Assembly (NCBI GenBank): GCA_039795895.1
Contig: JBDKKW010000018.1
Coordinates: 1 to 18,131 of the forward strand
Direction: 5' to 3'
Length of the DNA: 18,131 nucleotides
Source: JBBTSQ01 sp039795895
GTDB taxonomy: Bacteria > Patescibacteriota > Minisyncoccia > Phycocordibacterales > JBAYGS01
Below, one piece after another: positions 13,779 through 18,131 of the stretch. Below the pieces are notes generated by a model that saw only the letters and a list, made by a program, of their open reading frames with translations, had not been told where the DNA came from and did not search any database. The translations under genes and the position numbers were made by a program. The first letter of the stretch is position 1; each line of letters begins with the position of its first letter.

Positions 13779-13802
13779 AAACCACTCTAAAAAGAGTGGT
13801 TT
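13779..13802. terminator. bidirectional terminator between convergent genes
   Basis: A perfect 10-bp stem (AAACCACTCT at 13779-13788 with AGAGTGGTTT at 13793-13802, loop AAAA). It starts 1 nt after the BtpA-like stop and ends 6 nt before the stop of the convergent hydrolase gene. Confidence 0.85.
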
Positions 13803-13808
13803 CGTGAA

Positions 13809-14783
13809 TTACAAAGTAAACTCAACTGCAGGCTTTGCGAGAAATAAAATCTCTTCGCTCAGATCCGTTGGTTTTGTCTTATTTCTGCAAAACAGGGTGT
13901 GTCCATCAAACGGCATTTCTATGTTGGCACCATCCCCAGTTGCAAGAATCTCTCCCTTATTAATCCTATCGAAACTCCCGAAGATTTTAGTGAGTGAATA
14001 AGTTGTATCCGGAAAGATTACTGATGCATCAACCCAATAATCAAGATAGGTTATCGGAACTGGTTTTTGTGACACATCTTGCCTCTCCAGAACCCCAGTA
14101 TTGACCAGTAGCGCTTCCACACTAGTAATACCGCAAACAAACGAATCTTGAGATTCATGGGATCCAGTCTCAATACCAAACATACATCTCTCAACCTCAG
14201 ATTGTCCATAGAAGCTTATTGCCGGTTTTCCAATCTGCACAGATGTGATGTTTGAGAGAATAGTCTGAGCAGGAATCCCTTGTACCAATGACCGGTTGAA
14301 GTGTGGTAGCGCAATAATCATAGGCGGACAAGGTTGAGTGGTACTATGGATATCCAAAGCAATCTGAAATTGTTTCCACACAGGAATCAGTTCGATTGAT
14401 CTCTGAATTTCATAACCACATCGACCACACGCGTCTAAATCTGGGGGAAGGCGATTCATGTTTACGTCGATAAAGCGACTATTTTCTCGACCCTCACGGT
14501 CTGTAGCGTCAAGATATTTAGCCGTAGCTTTAATGTTGTTGAGTACAAAGAGCACCCTGCCAGCTTTGAGCTTTTGATTTAAAGGCTCAATCTGTGTGAA
14601 GTAGTGAAAAATTGCTAATCCACTCGGCTCATTTCCGTGTGTATGGAGAGTAATACCAATAGTCGGACCGGGCTTCCCCGAATTTATTTCATGAACTCCC
14701 GATAGACCATATGTATTACTTTGCATTAGGGCTTTAAATGCTTCAGCGAAAATCTCCCGCGAGAATGTAGGTATGTCTTTCAT
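13809..14783 (-). CDS. succinylglutamate desuccinylase/aspartoacylase (AstE/AspA)-family zinc hydrolase
   Basis: A 324-residue protein of the M14-like AstE/AspA family. Members remove an acyl group from an N-acyl amino acid, using one zinc. Ligands appear as H49-G-N-E52 in THGNEPSG and H146 in ALDIHSTTQP; E205 in GIETGSHES could be the general base. The N108-M-N-R111 segment replaces the DLNR motif. The C-terminal part (from about 245) resembles the beta-rich domain of the family (INKGEILATGDG, MPFDGHTL). The substrate cannot be read from sequence. It lies between the BtpA-like gene, with which it shares a terminator, and trpS, with which it shares a divergent promoter region. Start ATG at 14783; no Shine-Dalgarno seen, with a leader of about 23 nt. 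Confidence 0.85.
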   Translation of the reverse strand: MKDIPTFSREIFAEAFKALMQSNTYGLSGVHEINSGKPGPTIGITLHTHGNEPSGLAIFHYFTQIEPLNQKLKAGRVLFVLNNIKATAKYLDATDREGRENSRFIDVNMNRLPPDLDACGRCGYEIQRSIELIPVWKQFQIALDIHSTTQPCPPMIIALPHFNRSLVQGIPAQTILSNITSVQIGKPAISFYGQSEVERCMFGIETGSHESQDSFVCGITSVEALLVNTGVLERQDVSQKPVPITYLDYWVDASVIFPDTTYSLTKIFGSFDRINKGEILATGDGANIEMPFDGHTLFCRNKTKPTDLSEEILFLAKPAVEFTL

Positions 14784-14812
14784 AGTGTTTTAAAGATCTG
14801 ATTCCATTTTCA

Positions 14813-14840
14813 ATACTAAGTATTTCACCACCCTTGTCAA
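14813..14840 (-). promoter_or_regulatory. promoter of the AstE-like gene
   Basis: On the minus strand: TTGACA (14840-14835), a 16-nt spacer and TAGTAT (14818-14813). A second TTGACA on this strand (14862-14857) is part of the palindrome TTGACCTGTCAA at 14851-14862. Confidence 0.5.
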
Positions 14841-14850
14841 GCGATATCAG

Positions 14851-14879
14851 TTGACCTGTCAAGACGCTTATGGTAGCGT
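14851..14879 (+). promoter_or_regulatory. promoter of trpS
   Basis: TTGACC (14851-14856), a 17-nt spacer and a weak TAGCGT (14874-14879). The -35 box is half of the palindrome TTGACCTGTCAA, which could also act as an operator for both divergent genes. No T-box is found in the roughly 35-nt leader. Confidence 0.4.
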
Positions 14880-14918
14880 TACCTCCGGAACATACAGCTC
14901 CTCGACACAAAAATCAAA

Positions 14919-16286
14919 ATGAAAAGTCAAGCATCTCCCATTACAAATGCCGATGAAATTCGGCTAGCTCTTGGCATTGGACAACCTCACCAAAGACCAA
15001 CCCGTGGTTGGACTGGTGGACACCCTGTCGTACCAATTCCAGACTCACACAATGAGTCATTGACCCTCTTTTGCACGCGGTGCGACATAATGACCGCAGG
15101 TATCTACGCTAAGCCAACCGACACCTTCCGTCGTTGCCCCGCCTGCAGTTCGCTCCTCGGACTCTGTCTTGTCTGTCAAAGACCCGTTTCGTTTCGTGAG
15201 AGGTATAACCTCTTGTGTTGCGATCGATGTCACAATGACTTTGTGACACAATCGACTGTCGACGATTTGATCCGGCGTGAAGCTGGCTCTCGTGAGATTG
15301 TCCTTTCAGGTATTCGTGCTACTGGGGAATTGCACTATGGCAATTATTTTGGTGCCATGAAGCAATTTGTGGAATTTGCAAAAGGTGACAACCTCTGCCT
15401 ATTCTTTATTGCCGATTGGCACACACTGACCACCTGTAGGGAGCCGGAGGTTGTCCGGCCCAACACCCTTAGGATTGCCATGGCCTACTTGGCGATGGGC
15501 CTCGATCCCAATCGTGCCATTATGTATGGCCAATCGAGTGTACCGGAAATCGCCGAACTGGCGATGTATCTCAGCATGCTTCAAAATCACGCCCCGCTGA
15601 TCTCGATGCAATCAGTCGAAGATATGATTACTAAATCGACTGAAAACAATCCGTTTACGCTCGGGAAGCTCACCTACCCGGTGTTGATGGCAGCAGATAT
15701 CTTGGGACCAAAATCAACTGTGGTTCCTGTGGGACCGGATCAGGTTGTGAATGTTGAACTTGCTGCTGATTTGGCACGAAAGTTTAACAATCGGTTCCGT
15801 TCCGTATTCACCATCCCGACGCATCACATATCAGAAACGACCGTGCCAGGTCTTGATGGCGAAAAGATGGGTAAATCAGCCAACAATTGGGTATCGTTGC
15901 TCGATTCGGAAGAGGGAATCCTCCGAAAATACCAACGTGACGGAGTCACGGATCTTGCACGGATTACCAAAAATATTCCGGGCACTCCAGCAAATTGCAA
16001 AGCGGTCTTTCCACTCCACGAAATTCTCTTGGCAGACAAGCCCGAGGAATTGGGAAAGGTTGTCACGGAATGTTCCACCGCCGCACGCGGCTGTGTGGAC
16101 TGCAAACGAGAGTTAGCTCGTAACCTGTTTATTGAGCTCGCACCCTTCCGTGAACGCTGGGCGAAATTGTCCGAGAAACCTGACTTCGTTCGCGAAGTGC
16201 TTCACTACGGTGGTCTCAAGGCGCGTGAAATTATCACCCCGACAGTCGCCGAGGTCAGAGAGTGTATGGGAATCTTTCCCAACTAA
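14919..16286 (+). CDS. trpS: tryptophanyl-tRNA synthetase with N-terminal tandem zinc-knuckle extension
   Basis: A 455-residue class Ic synthetase that charges tRNA-Trp. The catalytic part (about 127-455) has the HIGH-equivalent GELHYGNYFG (136-145), FFIADWHTLTT, the Trp-pocket segment YPVLMAAD with M257 and D260 (M129 and D132 in the Bacillus enzyme), VGPDQVVNVELAADLARKFN, and KMSKS as K316-M-G-K-S320. Ordinary bacterial TrpRS is about 330 residues. Here about 125 extra residues precede it, with four CxxC knuckles at C52/C55, C73/C76, C83/C86 and C101/C104, as in two zinc ribbons in tandem. The extension is in the same open frame, and the promoter lies upstream of its ATG, so it is part of the protein. 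It probably binds tRNA or a partner. The GCVDCK near the C-terminus is common in TrpRS. Confidence 0.95.
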   Translation: MKSQASPITNADEIRLALGIGQPHQRPTRGWTGGHPVVPIPDSHNESLTLFCTRCDIMTAGIYAKPTDTFRRCPACSSLLGLCLVCQRPVSFRERYNLLCCDRCHNDFVTQSTVDDLIRREAGSREIVLSGIRATGELHYGNYFGAMKQFVEFAKGDNLCLFFIADWHTLTTCREPEVVRPNTLRIAMAYLAMGLDPNRAIMYGQSSVPEIAELAMYLSMLQNHAPLISMQSVEDMITKSTENNPFTLGKLTYPVLMAADILGPKSTVVPVGPDQVVNVELAADLARKFNNRFRSVFTIPTHHISETTVPGLDGEKMGKSANNWVSLLDSEEGILRKYQRDGVTDLARITKNIPGTPANCKAVFPLHEILLADKPEELGKVVTECSTAARGCVDCKRELARNLFIELAPFRERWAKLSEKPDFVREVLHYGGLKAREIITPTVAEVRECMGIFPN

Positions 16287-16301
16287 GCTCTCTTTTTTCA
16301 C

Positions 16302-16336
16302 AACCCTACAGAATCATGTGTTCTGTAGGGTTTTTC
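16302..16336 (+). terminator. terminator of trpS
   Basis: A perfect 12-bp stem (AACCCTACAGAA at 16302-16313 with TTCTGTAGGGTT at 16321-16332, 7-nt loop) followed by a T-rich tract. Confidence 0.9.
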
Positions 16337-16338
16337 TT

Positions 16339-16368
16339 TTGGTCTGATTTTTGCTAGAGTACTACTAT
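16339..16368 (+). promoter_or_regulatory. promoter of leuS (leaderless)
   Basis: TTGGTC (16339-16344), an 18-nt spacer and TACTAT (16363-16368), four nt before the ATG at 16373. The -35 box sits in the tail of the trpS terminator. Confidence 0.45.
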
Positions 16369-16372
16369 CTCT

Positions 16373-18131
16373 ATGTCCGAATACAATCACAAAGCTATTG
16401 AGAAAAAGTGGCAAGAACGCTGGGAAAAGTCCGGCATCTATACCGCTACCGAAAATACCAAGAAAAAGAAATTCTTTGGATTGATTGAATTCCCGTACCC
16501 CTCGGGTGCCGGCCTTCACACGGGGCACATCCGAAGCAACACTGCAATGGATATTATTTGTCGCAAGCGTCGAGCGGAAGGCTTTGAAGTACTCTATCCG
16601 ATTGGCTGGGACGCGTTTGGTTTGCCCACTGAGAATTACGCCATCAAGACTGGCAGAGATCCAAAAGAAGTGACCAAAGAAAATACCGACACCTTCCGAC
16701 GTCAGCTCAAAGCACTTGGCTTCTCTTTTGATTGGTCACGGGAAATAGACACCACCGATCCAGCCTACTACAAATGGACACAGTGGCTCTTTTTGCAATT
16801 CTACAAGCACGGTCTTGCCTACAAAAAGAAGATGGCGATCAACTGGTGCCCGAAAGACTTGATTGGTCTTGCCAACGAAGAAGTGGCAGATGGATGCTGT
16901 GAGCGTTGTGGCACCCCAGTTGAGAAGCGAGAAAAAGAGCAGTGGATGCTCGCCATCACCAAATACGCCGACCGACTCGACAAAGACCTCGATACTGTCG
17001 ACTTCCTCGAACGCATCAAAATTCAGCAGAGAAATTGGATTGGAAGGAGTGAGGGGGCGGAAATTAGCTTCCAACTAAAAGCTGATAGCTCAAAGCTAGA
17101 AGCTTCGGTGACTGTCTTCACCACTCGCCCTGACACGCTTTTCGGCGTTACTTATCTTGTCCTTGCGCCGGAACATCCGTTTGTAGCAAATAATATACAA
17201 CTTACAACAAACAAAGAAGAAGTTCGGGCATACATTGAGACGACTCGAAAAAAGACGGAGGAAGATCGCACTGAAGTCAGTAAAAATAAAACAGGGGTCG
17301 AGCTCAAGGGAATTTACGCAATCAACCCCGCAAACAACGAGAAAATCCCAGTCTGGATTGCAGACTACGTACTCGTACACTACGGCACTGGCGCCATTAT
17401 GGCTGTGCCCGCTCACGACGAGCGGGATTTTGAGTTTGCGAAGAAATATAATTTACCTATTCGTCAAGTGATTGCACCACTATTTGAGACAGCAAAAGGT
17501 AGTGCAGACGAAACTCGTTCCGACAAGCCGACCGAAAAAAGAAAAACAATCTACGGCATCGTAAAACATTGGAAAGATGACTCATATCTTTGCTTAGACT
17601 GGGGTAAATTAGGTTGGCACTCTTTTGTCATTGGTGGTGTCGAAGACGGGGAAGATATTATCGAAGCAGCTACCCGCGAAATCATGGAAGAAACTGGATA
17701 TCAACATATCAAATTTATTCGTAAGGTTGGCGGGGAAACGCACGCTAGTTTTTATGCGCACCACAAAGAGATTAATCGCTACTCAATCTCTGAGGCATAT
17801 CATTTTGAATTAGTTGACAGTGAAAAAGTCGACGTAGCAGAAGAAGAGTCAAAAAAACATACAGCAGTGTGGGTGGCAAAAAAAGATATGGCAACCTTCC
17901 TAAACCTCCCCAACCTTAATTATGTTTGGGAACAATTTCAGAGAGAAACAGCCTATATCGGAGATGGTGTCATAATCAATTCGGGTGCATTCAATAACAC
18001 ACCAATTGAGGAGGCAAAGAAAAAGATAACCGAATCAGTCGGTGGTAAAATGGTCACCACCTACAAACTCCGCGATTGGGTGTTTTCGAGACAGCGATAC
18101 TGGGGTGAGCCGATTCCGATGGTGCACTGTG
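16373..18131 (+). CDS. leuS: leucyl-tRNA synthetase with a NUDIX domain inserted in the editing domain (3' end beyond window)
   Basis: An uninterrupted frame of 586 codons running off the window. The LeuRS N-terminus has YPSGAGLHTGH with the HIGH motif H49-T-G-H52 and the GWDAFGLPTENYA segment. A zinc-type CCERCGTP lies before the CP1 editing domain, whose TTRPDTLFG threonine-rich motif and AHDERDFEF aspartate motif (348-352) are intact. Right after this, about residues 372-525 form a complete NUDIX domain: box G421-x5-E427-x7-R435-E-I-M-E-E-T-G-Y443. LeuRS sequence then resumes as GVIINSGAFNNTPIEEA and LRDWVFSRQRYWGEPIPM. The insert is AT-richer: two sample lines in it are 42% and 37% GC, against 57% for a line in the N-terminal part. 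aaRSs make Ap4A as a by-product, and many NUDIX enzymes cleave it, so a clean-up or regulatory role is possible but inferred. Confidence 0.95.
   Translation, partial: MSEYNHKAIEKKWQERWEKSGIYTATENTKKKKFFGLIEFPYPSGAGLHTGHIRSNTAMDIICRKRRAEGFEVLYPIGWDAFGLPTENYAIKTGRDPKEVTKENTDTFRRQLKALGFSFDWSREIDTTDPAYYKWTQWLFLQFYKHGLAYKKKMAINWCPKDLIGLANEEVADGCCERCGTPVEKREKEQWMLAITKYADRLDKDLDTVDFLERIKIQQRNWIGRSEGAEISFQLKADSSKLEASVTVFTTRPDTLFGVTYLVLAPEHPFVANNIQLTTNKEEVRAYIETTRKKTEEDRTEVSKNKTGVELKGIYAINPANNEKIPVWIADYVLVHYGTGAIMAVPAHDERDFEFAKKYNLPIRQVIAPLFETAKGSADETRSDKPTEKRKTIYGIVKHWKDDSYLCLDWGKLGWHSFVIGGVEDGEDIIEAATREIMEETGYQHIKFIRKVGGETHASFYAHHKEINRYSISEAYHFELVDSEKVDVAEEESKKHTAVWVAKKDMATFLNLPNLNYVWEQFQRETAYIGDGVIINSGAFNNTPIEEAKKKITESVGGKMVTTYKLRDWVFSRQRYWGEPIPMVHC

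Noticed and set aside
14784..14918. A second T-box or a Trp-codon leader peptide upstream of trpS
   Set aside because: The leader after the proposed promoter is only about 35 nt and holds no GGTGG-type box, terminator or TGG cluster.

Overview
The window looks like a piece of a small, compact bacterial genome, most likely Candidate Phyla Radiation (Patescibacteria, Parcubacteria-like). This is inference. It rests on short intergenic gaps, several genes whose -10 box lies only 4-8 nt before the start codon (leaderless mRNAs), mostly absent Shine-Dalgarno sites, a histidine kinase with a multi-TM sensor and no neighbouring regulator, divergent family members, and palindromic intergenic repeats. 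No marker gene that fixes the phylum is present.

Layout. 1-1.4 kb: the 3' part of a YciB/IspZ-type septation membrane protein, a convergent CREST-like small membrane protein, and a small leaderless unknown gene. 1.4-5 kb: dnaK and dnaJ, separated by a palindromic repeat and by a small Cys-containing gene on the opposite strand with its own terminator. 5-6.3 kb: a PlsC-type acyltransferase and a NUDIX hydrolase, 3 nt apart. 6.4-9.6 kb: an AT-rich unknown 538-aa protein followed 8 nt later by a histidine kinase whose sensor half is AT-rich and whose kinase half is GC-rich.

9.7-16.3 kb is the most interesting part: an apparent tryptophan-linked island. It holds a chorismate-mutase-like domain fused to a SAM methyltransferase, tRNA-Trp(CCA), a transcriptional T-box leader fired from a promoter back-to-back with that of tRNA-Trp, a divergent anthranilate phosphoribosyltransferase (TrpD)-like protein under T-box control, a BtpA-family TIM barrel, an aspartoacylase/AstE-like zinc hydrolase, and a tryptophanyl-tRNA synthetase with a tandem zinc-knuckle N-terminal extension. 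No recognisable trpA, B, C, E, F or G is in the window, so the TrpD-like enzyme stands apart from a normal trp operon. The strong reading is that at least the TrpD-like gene answers to tRNA charging, probably of tRNA-Trp. A shared pathway for the whole island is a hypothesis.

16.4 kb to the end: a leaderless leuS gene, cut by the window edge, whose editing domain carries an inserted, complete NUDIX hydrolase domain of lower GC than the synthetase around it.

Terminators are unusually clear. Perfect hairpins close dnaJ, the kinase, the TrpD-like gene, the BtpA-like gene and trpS, so most genes of the island are separate transcription units.
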